From Sphaerisporangium corydalis (GTDB taxonomy: Bacteria > Actinomycetota > Actinomycetes > Streptosporangiales > Streptosporangiaceae), in contig NZ_JANZYP010000037.1 in NCBI RefSeq assembly GCF_025506355.1, positions 1 through 64,000 on the forward strand: a DNA stretch of 64,000 nucleotides, written 5' to 3'. The notes below the pieces were generated by a model. That model was given only the letters and a program-made list of their open reading frames with translations. It did no database searches and was not told where the DNA came from. Both the position numbers and the translations under genes were made by a program. Numbering within the stretch: position 1 is the first letter of the stretch; the number at the start of each line of letters is the position of its first letter. Below, one piece after another: positions 1-8,901 of this stretch.

Positions 1-26
1 GGGTGGGACGTGGCCGGGGGTGGGGG

Positions 27-1544
27 TTATTGGGAGGGGGGGTGGTAGAGGCGGAGGATGGAGTCCAGGGTGGGTTTTAGGCGGTCCCATTCGGTTTTGG
101 TGGTGACCCAGTCGATGACGCTGATGCGGTTGCCGGTGACGATCATTCGCTGGAGCTCGTGGTAGGGCACGCCCTTGACCGCCCAGGAGTGGTACCCGGG
201 TCCCGTCCAGGTGCTCTCCCACTCCACCATGCCGTCGTTCTTCGACACGCCCTCCCGCGTCGCCGGCAGCTTCACGAGCCTGATCTTGCGGTACTTCCTG
301 ACCGACGAGGACAGGGAGTCCTCCGTCGCCCGCATCAGCTCGATCGGCACCCTGCCCTGGGCGTCGAAGAACTCCACGCCCATGTAGGCGGTGCCCGTCC
401 GGTCGGACCAGGTGAAGTAGTTCTGCCGGATGCTGAGCTGCCAGCCGCGCGGCACCGCCGCCTTCCAGCCCTGGCCCGCGTCGTGCCACTTCAGCTTCAG
501 CCGGCTCGGGACGGGGGCCGGCGTCGCGAACGGCGTGGCGCCCGGCGAGGGGACGCCGGGGACGGGCGCACCAGTGGGTGGGGCGCCGGCGCGGCCCGCG
601 CTCGCGATGCCGTCCGGCCGCAGCACGGCCCACCCGCCGATCGTGCCCGCGACCACCACCGCGGCCGCCACCACCCCCGCCAGCAGCTTCGAGCGGCTCC
701 CGCCCCCGGCCCGGCCGGAGGGCGCGGCGGCGTCCTCGGGGGAGAGCACGTCGTCGAGCAGGCGCCGGGCCTCGGCCGCGCCCATCCGCTTGGCCGGGTC
801 CTTGGCGAGCAGGCCGGCGAGTACCGGCCGCAGCTCGGCGGGCGCCTTGGCCACCTCGGCGTCCTGGGTGAGGAGCGAGGCCAGCGGCCCCATACTGCTG
901 TCGAAGGGGGGCCTGCCGGCCACCATGGCGAAGAGCGTCGCGCCGAGCGACCACACGTCGCCCTCGGGCGCCGCGGGCGCCCCGCCCGCGCGTTCCGGCG
1001 CGACGAAGCCCGGCGAGCCCACCGTTCCGCTCCGCTGGGCGGACGGGTCGCCGAGGGAGGTGGCGATGCCGAAGTCGCTGAGCACCACGCGCCCGTCATA
1101 GCCGATGAGGATGTTGGCGGGCTTGACGTCGCGGTGCACCACCCCGGCGGTGTGCGCGATGGACAGGGCGGTGAGGACCTCGCGCGCGATCGTCGCGGCG
1201 CGCGGGACCGAGAGCGTGCCCTCGCTGCCGATCACCCGGTCCAGGGACCGGGAGGGCACGAGCTCCATGATGATCCAGGGCCGCCCGTCCTCCTCGGCCA
1301 CGTCGAAGACGCCGACGATGTTGCGGTGGTTGAGCCGGGCGGCGGTCCGTGCCTCGCGGGAGGTCCGATGGATCATCTGGAGCTGCTGACGGGAGTCGAG
1401 CCGGTGGGGGACCAGGACTTCCTTGACCGCCACGACCCGGTCGAGGAGCGTGTCGTGGCCCTCCCAGACCATGCCCATGCCGCCCTGGCCGAGCGCTCTC
1501 ACCAGCCGGTACCGCTTCACGACCAGCTGCCCAGGAGTTCCCAT
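27..1544 (-). CDS. Membrane-anchored Ser/Thr protein kinase (PknB-like)
   Basis: 505-residue eukaryotic-type protein kinase. The cytoplasmic catalytic domain (about residues 12-270) has the glycine loop GQGGMG at 19-24, the ATP lysine in VAVK (Lys41), the catalytic loop HRDVKPAN (Asp139), the DFG motif (157-159) and an APE triad. A linker and one transmembrane helix (about 287-310) follow, then a Pro/Ala-rich stretch and an outer domain of about 170 residues. The outer part has no PASTA repeats, so the sensed ligand is unknown. It is probably transcribed alone: the next gene upstream belongs to the ABC operon and a gap of about 240 bp separates them. The kinase call is secure; the substrate cannot be read from the sequence. 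Confidence 0.93.
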   Translation of the reverse strand: MGTPGQLVVKRYRLVRALGQGGMGMVWEGHDTLLDRVVAVKEVLVPHRLDSRQQLQMIHRTSREARTAARLNHRNIVGVFDVAEEDGRPWIIMELVPSRSLDRVIGSEGTLSVPRAATIAREVLTALSIAHTAGVVHRDVKPANILIGYDGRVVLSDFGIATSLGDPSAQRSGTVGSPGFVAPERAGGAPAAPEGDVWSLGATLFAMVAGRPPFDSSMGPLASLLTQDAEVAKAPAELRPVLAGLLAKDPAKRMGAAEARRLLDDVLSPEDAAAPSGRAGGGSRSKLLAGVVAAAVVVAGTIGGWAVLRPDGIASAGRAGAPPTGAPVPGVPSPGATPFATPAPVPSRLKLKWHDAGQGWKAAVPRGWQLSIRQNYFTWSDRTGTAYMGVEFFDAQGRVPIELMRATEDSLSSSVRKYRKIRLVKLPATREGVSKNDGMVEWESTWTGPGYHSWAVKGVPYHELQRMIVTGNRISVIDWVTTKTEWDRLKPTLDSILRLYHPPSQ

Positions 1545-1786
1545 CTGAAAATGCCCCTTCGCGGGCGATAGAGCAAGAAGTCAGCAGATCGGCAGTCTTC
1601 CACAAGTGCCGGCTTTGGCGCGCTCCAACCGGCGGGGCCGCCCAAGATGCCGGAGAGGTCACGGCCCGGCCGCCGGGCGCCCTCCGCAGAGGCGCCTCCC
1701 GCTCACACGTCCCGGATCGGGCGACCGCCTGTCCGCCGACCTGCCTGCCCGCCGACCAGGCCGACCCGGCGATCAGGCCGGCGGCG

Positions 1787-2182
1787 TCAGGACATGGGCG
1801 GCAGGGAGCCGCTGGCGATGTGGGCGAGGGTGATCTCGGTCAGCGTCGTGTTCTCGTACGTGCGCAGCGCCGACCACACGTCGGCCAGCGGGCCGGCGAC
1901 CCCGGGGAACCGCTCGCTGTTCGAGGGCACGCCCTCGATCACCAGGATGATGTCCGCGAGCGTGATGTCGGTGGCCGGACGCGCGAGCCAGTAGCCTCCC
2001 TCGGGACCCCGCTGGCTCTGGATGAGCCCCGCGCGCCGGAGCTGGAGCAGGATGTTGTCCAGGAACCTGCGGGGGATGTCCTGGGAGCTCGCGATCCGCT
2101 CGGCGGGAACGGGTCCCGGGGGAGCGGCCGCGAGCTCCACGGCGGCGCGCAGGGCGTACTGCGTCCTGGCGGAGATGCGCAT
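1787..2182 (-). CDS. Rrf2-family transcriptional regulator
   Basis: 131-residue winged-helix regulator of the Rrf2 family: N-terminal MRISARTQYALRA, the recognition-helix region IPRRFLDNILLQLRRAG and the wing motif GPEGGYWLARP. It contains no cysteine, so it cannot hold an IscR/NsrR-type Fe-S cluster and is more like the sulfur regulator CymR. The ATG overlaps the stop of the upstream permease by one base (TGATG), which indicates translational coupling as the last gene of the sulfonate operon. It probably represses its own operon through the palindrome at 5058-5074; that link is inference. The ORF extends far upstream in frame, but that part lies inside the permease gene in another frame and is not real. 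Confidence 0.9.
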   Translation of the reverse strand: MRISARTQYALRAAVELAAAPPGPVPAERIASSQDIPRRFLDNILLQLRRAGLIQSQRGPEGGYWLARPATDITLADIILVIEGVPSNSERFPGVAGPLADVWSALRTYENTTLTEITLAHIASGSLPPMS

Positions 2183-3039
2183 CAGCCGACGCGCTGGTCG
2201 AGCCCCCAGCGACGCCGGAGAGCGTTGTCGGCCGCACCGAAGCACATGTCCACCACGATGCCGATGACAAGGATCACGATCATGGTGGCCAGCAGGCCGG
2301 GCGCGTCGGACAGTTCCCGCGCGTTGTCGAGCTGCTCGCCGATCGACGTCTGGTTGGCGATGATCACGAGCAGCTCGCCCGCCATCAGCGACCGCCACGC
2401 GAACGCCCACCCCTGCTTGAGCCCGGACAGGAACGACGGCAGCGAGGCGGGCAGGATGACGTGCCGGTACAGCGCCAGCCGCCGCAGGCCGAGGATGTGC
2501 CCCGCGCGGAGCAGGATCGGCGGGGTGTAGTCCACCCCGGCGATCAGCCCGTTGGCGATGGACGGCGCCGCGCCGAGGACGACCACGAACAGGATCGCGC
2601 TCTCGCTCAGCTTGAACAGCAGGATCGCCAGCGGGAACCAGGCGATGGACGGCATGGTCTGCAGCCCGGTGATCAGGGAGCCGAACGCCGCCCGCAGGGG
2701 GCGGACGCGGGACACCGCGGCGCCGACGACCAGGCCGACGAGCACCGCGACCGCGAACCCGGTGATGGCACGGCGCATCGTGACGGCCACGGCGTTGTAG
2801 AAGTCGCCGTCGCCGAGGCGGTTCCACAGGTCTCCGAGGACCGTGATCGGCCCGGGGAGCACGTACTCGGGGCGCCACCCGCTGAGCACGACCAGTTCCC
2901 ATATGACCAGGACCAGGATGATGGCCGAGAGCATCGGCCAGACCCGTGCCCAGATCCGCGAGGGCAGGCCGCGCTGTTCCCGGCTGGTCAGTTCCAGGGC
3001 GTCCAGCCCGGCGATCTGCTGGGAGATGTCAGTCGTCAT
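2182..3039 (-). CDS. ABC transporter permease, SsuC/TauC type
   Basis: 285-residue inner-membrane permease with about six transmembrane helices and the cytoplasmic EAA loop that docks on the ATPase (GHILGLRRLALYRHVILPAS, about residues 183-202). The family imports aliphatic sulfonates, taurine, nitrate or related small anions. The stop of the ATPase gene is only a few bases upstream and the stop of this gene overlaps the Rrf2 start, so the four genes form one operon. Which anion is carried cannot be read from this protein alone; sulfonate is favoured by the paired binding protein and the CymR-like regulator. Confidence 0.9.
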   Translation of the reverse strand: MTTDISQQIAGLDALELTSREQRGLPSRIWARVWPMLSAIILVLVIWELVVLSGWRPEYVLPGPITVLGDLWNRLGDGDFYNAVAVTMRRAITGFAVAVLVGLVVGAAVSRVRPLRAAFGSLITGLQTMPSIAWFPLAILLFKLSESAILFVVVLGAAPSIANGLIAGVDYTPPILLRAGHILGLRRLALYRHVILPASLPSFLSGLKQGWAFAWRSLMAGELLVIIANQTSIGEQLDNARELSDAPGLLATMIVILVIGIVVDMCFGAADNALRRRWGLDQRVG

Positions 3040-3042
3040 GGG

Positions 3043-3876
3043 TCACCCGTGCTCTGCGCCGGCGCCGACGGGCCGCTTCGCCGGCTTGGCGTGGCGGAGC
3101 ACCTCCTCGCGGAGCCGCGCGGTGATGGTGGAGGCGAGCTCGGCCACCTCGCCTGAGTCGGTGCGGCGCGGGCGCGGCAGCGTGATGGGGAACTCCTCGA
3201 TCACGGTGCCAGGTCTGCTGCTCAGCAGGACGACCCGGTCGCCGAGGCGGACGGCCTCGCGGACGTTGTGGGTCACGAACAGGACCGACAGCTCGCGCTC
3301 CCGCCAGATGCGCTCCAGCTCGTCGTGCAGCAGGTCGCGGGTCATCGCGTCGAGGGCGCCGAAGGGCTCGTCCATGAGCAGCACGTCGGCGTCCTGCGCG
3401 AGCGCCCGGGCGAGCGCGACGCGCTGGCGCATGCCGCCCGACAGCTCGTGGGGGCGCTTGGCGCCGAAGCCGCCGAGGTGCACGATCTCCAGGAGTTCCG
3501 TCGCGCGCTCGCGGCGTTCCTTCTTGGTCGTGCTCCTGGTGGAGCTCTTGACCCGGAGCGCCAGCTCGATGTTCGCCGACACCGTGAGCCAGGGGAACAG
3601 GGCGGGCTCCTGGAACATCATCGCGATGCGCCCGCCCTTGGTGTCGATCTCCCCGGCGGTCGGGCGGTCGAGCCCGGCGACCAGGTTGAGCATCGTGCTC
3701 TTGCCGCACCCGGACGCGCCGAGCAGGCAGACGAACTCCCCCTTGTCCACAGAAAGGCTCACCCGGTCGAGGGCGAGGAGGTCCCGGCCGTACACCTTGG
3801 AAACCGCGTCCAGCCGGACCGCGGGCTCATGCCCGTCGGCCCGGCTGGGGCGCAGCTCCTGAGTCGGAGCTGTCAC
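3043..3876 (-). CDS. ABC transporter ATP-binding protein, SsuB/TauB type
   Basis: 277-residue ATPase. It shows Walker A GASGCGKST, the Q-loop MMFQEPALFPWLTV, signature LSGGMRQR, Walker B LLMDEPFGALD and a switch histidine in VTHNVREAV. The pattern EPALFPWLTV is typical of the nitrate/sulfonate/taurine subfamily. It couples ATP hydrolysis to import by the permease encoded just downstream. The first 20 or so residues are non-conserved and a shorter start is possible. About 95 bp with no gene separate it from the binding-protein gene upstream. Confidence 0.92.
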   Translation of the reverse strand: MTAPTQELRPSRADGHEPAVRLDAVSKVYGRDLLALDRVSLSVDKGEFVCLLGASGCGKSTMLNLVAGLDRPTAGEIDTKGGRIAMMFQEPALFPWLTVSANIELALRVKSSTRSTTKKERRERATELLEIVHLGGFGAKRPHELSGGMRQRVALARALAQDADVLLMDEPFGALDAMTRDLLHDELERIWRERELSVLFVTHNVREAVRLGDRVVLLSSRPGTVIEEFPITLPRPRRTDSGEVAELASTITARLREEVLRHAKPAKRPVGAGAEHG

Positions 3877-3973
3877 TTCGTCTCCTCACCCTGCGGCCGC
3901 CCGGCCTCAGACCGGGGGCGCCGCGTCGGCTGCTGTGGCGTGCGGTGATCGCTCACCGCGGTGCGCCGCCTGC

Positions 3974-5041
3974 TCACTTGTCGTTCACCGCCTGCTGGCC
4001 CTTCGCGGCCAGCACCTCGTTGAGGATCTTGAGGTCGTAGATGCCGTTCAGGTCCACCGGGTCCAGCAGGCCGACCTTCACGGCGTGGTCGGCGCTGGTC
4101 ACCAGGGAGGACGCGATCGGGTCGTTGGTGAAGGTGATGTTCTTGAACGCGCTGTCCAGGAGCTCGGTCTTCAGCGGCTTGCCGGACAGGTCCTGCAGCT
4201 CGGCGTTGATCGCCTCCTTGGCGCCCGCCGGGTCGGAGTTGATGTAGGCGTTGGACTCGACGTGCGCCTCGATCAGCTTCTTCACCAGGTCGGGGTGCTC
4301 CTTGAGGAACTGCTGCCTGACGATGAGGTGCGTGATCACGAACTGCTTGTCCGGCCACAGGTCGGCCTCGGTGACCAGGATCTTGCCCTTGCTCTCCTGG
4401 ACCATGCGGCTGGCGAAGGGCTCGGGCACCCAGGCGCCGTCGATGTCGCCGGTGGCGAAGGTCTGCAGGGTCTGCGCGTTGTCCTGGGGGACGATCGAGA
4501 CGTCGCCGCCGCCCTTGGTGTCGGTCTTCAGCCCCTTCTCCTGGAGCCAGTAGCGGATCGCGACGTCCTGGGTGTTGCCGAGCTGCGGCGTCGCGATCTT
4601 CTTGCCCTTGAGGTCGGCCGGGCCGTTGATCCCGGGCTTGACGACGAGGTAGACGCCGCCGGACGCCGACCCGGCGACGATCTTGATCGCCTGGCCCTTG
4701 GACTTGGACCAGGCGTTGATCGCCGGGTTCGGCCCGATGTAGGTGGCGTCGATGGCGTCGGAGAAGATCGCCTCGGTGGCGGCGGGGCCGGCGTTGAACG
4801 TGGCGGTCTTCAGCGTCGCGCCGCTGCCGAGCGCCTTGGCGAAGAAGCCCTTCTTGACCCCCACCAGCGCCGTGGAGTGCGTGATGTTCGGGAAGAAGCC
4901 GAGGCGGACCTCGGTCTTGGCCGTGTCGCCGCCCCCGGAGGCGGTGCCCCCGTCTCCGCCCCCGCCGCAGGCCGCCGCGAGGGCGGTCACCGCGACGACG
5001 GCCAGTGCCGCCGTCATCCCCCGGAGCCTGCGAACCCTCAT
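3974..5041 (-). CDS. Sulfonate-type ABC substrate-binding lipoprotein
   Basis: About 355-residue extracellular binding protein of the NMT1/SsuA-like fold. It has a Sec signal ending in LAAAC followed by a glycine-rich linker, so it should be lipid-anchored. The motifs RLGFFPNITHSTALVG and NPAINAW are typical of the aliphatic-sulfonate/nitrate family. Two starts are adjacent: GTG at 5044 and ATG at 5041. The AAGGAG box lies 2 nt from the GTG but 5 nt from the ATG, so I chose the ATG. First gene of the operon; the operator and promoter lie immediately upstream. The substrate (sulfonate rather than nitrate or taurine) is inferred. Confidence 0.9.
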   Translation of the reverse strand: MRVRRLRGMTAALAVVAVTALAAACGGGGDGGTASGGGDTAKTEVRLGFFPNITHSTALVGVKKGFFAKALGSGATLKTATFNAGPAATEAIFSDAIDATYIGPNPAINAWSKSKGQAIKIVAGSASGGVYLVVKPGINGPADLKGKKIATPQLGNTQDVAIRYWLQEKGLKTDTKGGGDVSIVPQDNAQTLQTFATGDIDGAWVPEPFASRMVQESKGKILVTEADLWPDKQFVITHLIVRQQFLKEHPDLVKKLIEAHVESNAYINSDPAGAKEAINAELQDLSGKPLKTELLDSAFKNITFTNDPIASSLVTSADHAVKVGLLDPVDLNGIYDLKILNEVLAAKGQQAVNDK

Positions 5042-5057
5042 CACTTCTCCTTAATTT

Positions 5058-5074
5058 CCTACTTAATAAGTCGG
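5058..5074 (-). promoter_or_regulatory. Candidate Rrf2 operator of the sulfonate operon
   Basis: A 17-bp inverted repeat that reads CCGACTTATTAAGTAGG on the minus strand: half-sites CCGACTTA and TAAGTAGG around one base, 7 of 8 positions symmetric. It lies just downstream of the predicted transcription start and just upstream of the ribosome-binding site of the binding-protein gene. A bound repressor would block transcription there. The AT-rich palindrome stands out from the GC-rich surroundings. The Rrf2 protein encoded at the end of the same operon is the obvious candidate binder (inference). Confidence 0.65.
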
Positions 5075-5082
5075 TTAGGTGT

Positions 5083-5111
5083 ATAAGACGATATCGCGAA
5101 CCTTCTGTCAA
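5083..5111 (-). promoter_or_regulatory. Promoter of the sulfonate operon
   Basis: On the minus strand a perfect -35 box TTGACA (5111-5106) is followed after 17 bp by TCTTAT (5088-5083), which matches 4 of 6 positions of the -10 consensus. The predicted transcription start falls near 5076, directly before the palindromic operator. A housekeeping-sigma promoter is the simplest reading. Confidence 0.6.
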
Positions 5112-5235
5112 GTCGTGGTGACGGGACGGGCACGCGTTGTTACCGGTTCGTGTCCCCAAGCCGCCGGCTATTCGCCATTAATGCTGTGATATATGGCGGA
5201 ATGTCGGATTTGATGGCGCGCAAAGGCGGGAAGGG

Positions 5236-7533
5236 TCAGCCGACCGTGATCCGGTACGCGTGCCCGGCGCTCGCCTGGAACGCGGCGGTGTCGCCCTCGG
5301 CGGTGCAGGGCACCTGGGTGCGGCAGCCGCTGAGGAACGCCGGGTTGCGCAGCCGGACCTCACCGTCGTGCCCCGAGACGAGCCGCACCTCGACCAGCTC
5401 GCCCTCCTGCCAGGTCGCGCCCACCGTGTGCCCGCCGCGGGCGCGCAGCCCGTCGAAGGAGCCGTACGGCCACGCGGGCGGCAGCGCGGGGAGCACGTCG
5501 ACCACGCCGGCGTGGCTCTGCAGCAGCATCTCGGCGATCCCCGCCGTCGTCCCGAGGTTGCCGTCGATCTGGAACGGCGGGTGCGTGCTCCACAGGTTCG
5601 GGAGCGTGCTGTGCCGGAGCTGCTCGCCGAGCAGCCGGTGCGCGCGGTCGCCGTCGAGCAGCCGGGCCCACAGGTTCATCTTCCAGGCCCTGCTCCACCC
5701 CGTGCCGCCGTCCCCGCGGTGGTCGAGCGTGACGCGCGCGGCGTCGCCGTAGGCCGTGCACGGGCGGATCCGGCGGCCCGGGTGCAGGGCGAACAGGTGG
5801 GAGATGTGCCGGTGTGCGTCGTCCGGGTCGTCCCAGTCCTCCCGCCACTCCTGCAGTTGCCCGAAGGACCCGATGCGCAGGCCCTCGTCCAGGTCGCCGA
5901 GGGCGCGCAGGATGCGGTAGCCCGGGTCGACGCCGAGGAACTCGGCCGCCTCGACGGTGTTGGCCAGCAGGTCCCACACGATCTGCTGGGACATCGCGGC
6001 GCCGGCCGAGAACGGCCCATGCTCGGGCGAGTGGCTCGGGGAGACCACGAGGCCGCGGTGCTCGGCGAGGTGGTCGAGCCAGAAGCCCGCCGTCTCGCTG
6101 AGCAGGGGGTACGCGTGGTCGCGCAGGTAGCCGGCGTCGCCGGTGAACAGGTAGTGCTCGTAGACGTGCTGGGCCAGCCAGGCGGCGGCCTCGGGGAACC
6201 AGAAGGACGTCGGCCAGTCGTGCACGCCGGTGAACCCGAACGGGTTGGTGTTCTGGTGGACCACCCAGCCGGACGCGCCGAACATCGTCGCGGCGGTGAC
6301 CCTGCCGGGGGCGCGCAGCCCGTCCACGAAGCGCAGCAGCGGCGGCACGCACTCGCTCAGCCCGGTCACCTCGGCCGGCCAGTAGTTCATCTGGACGTTG
6401 ATGTTGGTGTGCCAGTCGCCGTCCCACGGCGGGGCCGGGCTGTCGTTCCACAGTCCCTGGAGGTTGGCCGGCAGCGGGGAGCCCGAGCGGGACGAGGCGA
6501 TCAGCAGGTAGCGGCCGTAGGCGAACAGCAGCGTCTCCAGGGCCCGGTCGCCGGGGCCGCCCCGGCCGTACGCCGCGAGCGCCTGGTCCGTCGGTAACGA
6601 CGGCTGCCCCGGAGTCACGAAATATCCGCCTATGTTGAGCTGGACGCGGTCGAACAACTCCCGGTGGTCGGCGACATGCTCGGCACGCAGCGCCGCGTAC
6701 CCCCGGGCGCTCGCGCGCTCGACCCGCGCGCTCACCGACTCGTGCGGGTCGGGCCCCCGGTAGTCCGGGTACTCGCCCGCGTAGTCGGTGCCCGCCGAGA
6801 AGACCAGGGTCACCGCGTCGGCGCCGCGCACCGCCACCGCCCCGGCCCCGTCGGTGCGCCCGCCGCCTTCGGCCAGCACCTGGACCTGGCCCTCGAAGCA
6901 CAGCCCGTTGTCGTCCAGCGTCCCCCGGACGGTCAGCCGGCCGCCCTCGGCCCGCGCCGGGGCGCCGGCGGCCAGCCGTACGGTGAGGGACACCTGGCCG
7001 GGACGGTCGGCGGCGACGCGGACGACGACGACCTGCGCCGGGTCGCTGGCGAAGTACTCGCGGGTGAAGCGGGCGCCGCCCGACGTGTACTCCACGGAGG
7101 CGACGGCCGTCGCCAGGTCGAGCGCGCGGCGGTAGTCCGAGACGCCCGCGGCGCCGAGGTCGAGCAGGAGGTCGCCGAAGGGCTGGAAGGCGCCGAACCC
7201 GGGGACGTGCCCGTCCCCTTCGGTGGCGTTCCCGAGCAGCCGGGCCGCCTCCTCGGGCGCCATCCGCCCGTCCTCGGCGATCCGCCGCCTGACCTCGTCC
7301 AGGGCGCCGGGCCGGGGGACGGGCCAGTCGCCGGACGCGCGGCCGTTGCCCGCGTCCTTGGAGCCGGGACCGCCGGTCCACAGGGTGCTCTCGTTCAGGG
7401 CGACGCGCTCGGTGCCGAGCCGCCCGAAGACCATCGCGCCGAGCCTGCCGTTCCCGATCGGCAGTGCCAGCCTCTCCCAGGCATCGTGCTCATCCGCCCC
7501 GTCCGCCGGGCGGTCGTACCACAGGGTCAGCAT
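5236..7533 (-). CDS. Glycoside hydrolase family 95 (alpha-L-fucosidase/galactosidase)
   Basis: 765-residue GH95 enzyme. The N-terminal domain opens with the family signature LPIGNGRLGAMVFG and ALNESTLWTGGP. The catalytic (alpha/alpha)6 barrel contains NLQGLWNDSPAPPWDGDWH, then NINVQMNYWPAE (about 375-386), which carries the two catalytic-site asparagines, and SPSHSPEHG (about 495-505), which carries the general-acid region. There is no signal peptide, so it works in the cytoplasm on imported oligosaccharides. GH95 inverts alpha-1,2-L-fucosides; some members prefer alpha-L-galactosides. It is a single gene starting at ATG 7533 with a GGGGAG box close upstream. No transporter sits beside it. 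Confidence 0.93.
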   Translation of the reverse strand: MLTLWYDRPADGADEHDAWERLALPIGNGRLGAMVFGRLGTERVALNESTLWTGGPGSKDAGNGRASGDWPVPRPGALDEVRRRIAEDGRMAPEEAARLLGNATEGDGHVPGFGAFQPFGDLLLDLGAAGVSDYRRALDLATAVASVEYTSGGARFTREYFASDPAQVVVVRVAADRPGQVSLTVRLAAGAPARAEGGRLTVRGTLDDNGLCFEGQVQVLAEGGGRTDGAGAVAVRGADAVTLVFSAGTDYAGEYPDYRGPDPHESVSARVERASARGYAALRAEHVADHRELFDRVQLNIGGYFVTPGQPSLPTDQALAAYGRGGPGDRALETLLFAYGRYLLIASSRSGSPLPANLQGLWNDSPAPPWDGDWHTNINVQMNYWPAEVTGLSECVPPLLRFVDGLRAPGRVTAATMFGASGWVVHQNTNPFGFTGVHDWPTSFWFPEAAAWLAQHVYEHYLFTGDAGYLRDHAYPLLSETAGFWLDHLAEHRGLVVSPSHSPEHGPFSAGAAMSQQIVWDLLANTVEAAEFLGVDPGYRILRALGDLDEGLRIGSFGQLQEWREDWDDPDDAHRHISHLFALHPGRRIRPCTAYGDAARVTLDHRGDGGTGWSRAWKMNLWARLLDGDRAHRLLGEQLRHSTLPNLWSTHPPFQIDGNLGTTAGIAEMLLQSHAGVVDVLPALPPAWPYGSFDGLRARGGHTVGATWQEGELVEVRLVSGHDGEVRLRNPAFLSGCRTQVPCTAEGDTAAFQASAGHAYRITVG

Positions 7534-7566
7534 GTCTCCCCGATCAGCATGATGATCAAACTAGAT

Positions 7567-7607
7567 CTTAACGGGGCCAATCAGAATTCGTTACAAGACG
7601 CGTTAAG
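7567..7607. repeat. Inverted repeat upstream of the GH95 gene
   Basis: CTTAACG (7567-7573) and CGTTAAG (7601-7607) form perfect 7-bp arms 27 bp apart in the otherwise empty leader of the GH95 gene. They could be two half-sites for a sugar-responsive repressor. The wide spacing makes a hairpin less likely. The function is unproven. Confidence 0.35.
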
Positions 7608-7698
7608 TGAGAGATGTACGACTTTGTCGGGTCGGGGGAGGCCGGGCGGACGCGGCATTCCGGGCGGCGGGAACGGGCGGCGCGAGGCGCGCGTCAGG

Positions 7699-8874
7699 TC
7701 ACCAGGTGACGGGCAGCTCGACGAACCCGCCGGTCAGGCGGCCGGCGCGGGTCGGCAGCCGGTCCGGGGGCACGGCCAGCTCCATCGTCGGGAACCTCCG
7801 GAACAGGCTGCCGAACACCGTGCGCAACTCGACCCGCGCGAGGTTCGCGCCGATGCAGTAATGCTGCGCGTAGCCGAACGCGACGTGCGGCTCCCCGGCC
7901 GCCCGGCGGGCGTCGAACACGTCCGGCTCGGTGAAGACGGTCTCGTCGCGGTTGGCCGCCGAGGTCTGGATGAGCACCGCGTCGCCGGCCCGGATCGTCA
8001 CGCCCTCGAACTCGATGTCCTCCCTGGCGTACCGGACCAGGCCGTGGTCGGACGGCGCCGCCATGCGCAGGATCTCCTCGACCACCGTCGGCGCGAGCGA
8101 GGGGTCGCGCACCAGCGCGTCACGCTGCGCGAGGTCGCTGAGCAGGAACACCGTGCCGTAGTCGATGCGGTTGACCGTGGTCTCGTGCCCCGCGAACAGC
8201 AGGCCCGCCCCGAGGTCGGCGATCTCCTTGTCGTCGGCGTCCATGTTCGCCATGTCGGAGAGCACGTCCTCGGCCGGATTCCTCCGCTTCTCCACCACCA
8301 GCGCGTGGATGTAGGCGCTGAGGTCCTCCATCGCGGCCGTGGCCGCCGCCGGGTCGGTCATGCTCGTCATGCCGTCCGCCAGCGCGCGGAACCGGTCGCG
8401 GTCCTCGTACGGCACGCCGAGCAGCTCGCAGATGACCAGCACGGGGAGCGGGAAGGAGAAGTGCTCGTGCAGGTCGACCGGGGGCGTCTTCACGGCCATG
8501 CGGTCGAGCAGGTCGTCGACCAGGTCCTGGACGTGGTCGGTCAGCGCCTTCATGCGCCGGGCGGAGAACGCGGGCGCCAGCAGCCGGCGCATCCGCTCGT
8601 GCTCGGCCTTCTCGGTCGCGTGGTCGCCCCTCGGGCCGCCGAGGATCACCGAGCTGGAGATCCTCGGCGCGTTGTCGGGGTCGGGGTGCGAGCGGCCGAG
8701 CCGGTCGTCGGCGAGGACGCGCCGCACCTCCTCGTACCCGGCGACGAGCCAGGCCTCGTCGCCCGCCTGGGTCCGCACGCGGGTGATCGGCGCCTGGCTT
8801 CGCAGCTCGCGGTAGGCCGGCGGCACGTCGAGCTGGTGGCGGCGCGGAAACGGCAACTGCGGGAGATCGGACAC
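7699..8874 (-). CDS. Cytochrome P450
   Basis: 391-residue bacterial class I P450. It shows the I-helix oxygen-activation motif AGHETT (about residue 235), the K-helix ExxR (EEILR) and the heme loop FGYAQHYCIG with Cys340 as thiolate ligand. The second glycine of the usual FGxGxHxCxG is alanine here. A start at GTG 8874 (VSDLPQLPF) gives the usual length; an upstream ATG at 8988 would add a basic stretch unlike the family and would run through a perfect inverted repeat. No ferredoxin or ferredoxin reductase is adjacent, so electrons must come from elsewhere. The substrate is unknown. Confidence 0.9.
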   Translation of the reverse strand: MSDLPQLPFPRRHQLDVPPAYRELRSQAPITRVRTQAGDEAWLVAGYEEVRRVLADDRLGRSHPDPDNAPRISSSVILGGPRGDHATEKAEHERMRRLLAPAFSARRMKALTDHVQDLVDDLLDRMAVKTPPVDLHEHFSFPLPVLVICELLGVPYEDRDRFRALADGMTSMTDPAAATAAMEDLSAYIHALVVEKRRNPAEDVLSDMANMDADDKEIADLGAGLLFAGHETTVNRIDYGTVFLLSDLAQRDALVRDPSLAPTVVEEILRMAAPSDHGLVRYAREDIEFEGVTIRAGDAVLIQTSAANRDETVFTEPDVFDARRAAGEPHVAFGYAQHYCIGANLARVELRTVFGSLFRRFPTMELAVPPDRLPTRAGRLTGGFVELPVTW

Positions 8875-8901
8875 GGTGGGCGCCCCTCTCGTGGGTCGGA
8901 G

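Noticed and set aside
159-1571. Long plus-strand open frame opposite the kinase gene (and similar long frames opposite gnd, KdpB, the fucosidase and others)
   Set aside because: High GC at third positions leaves antisense frames open. These translate to Arg/Gly/Ala-rich sequence without domains, while the other strand shows complete families.
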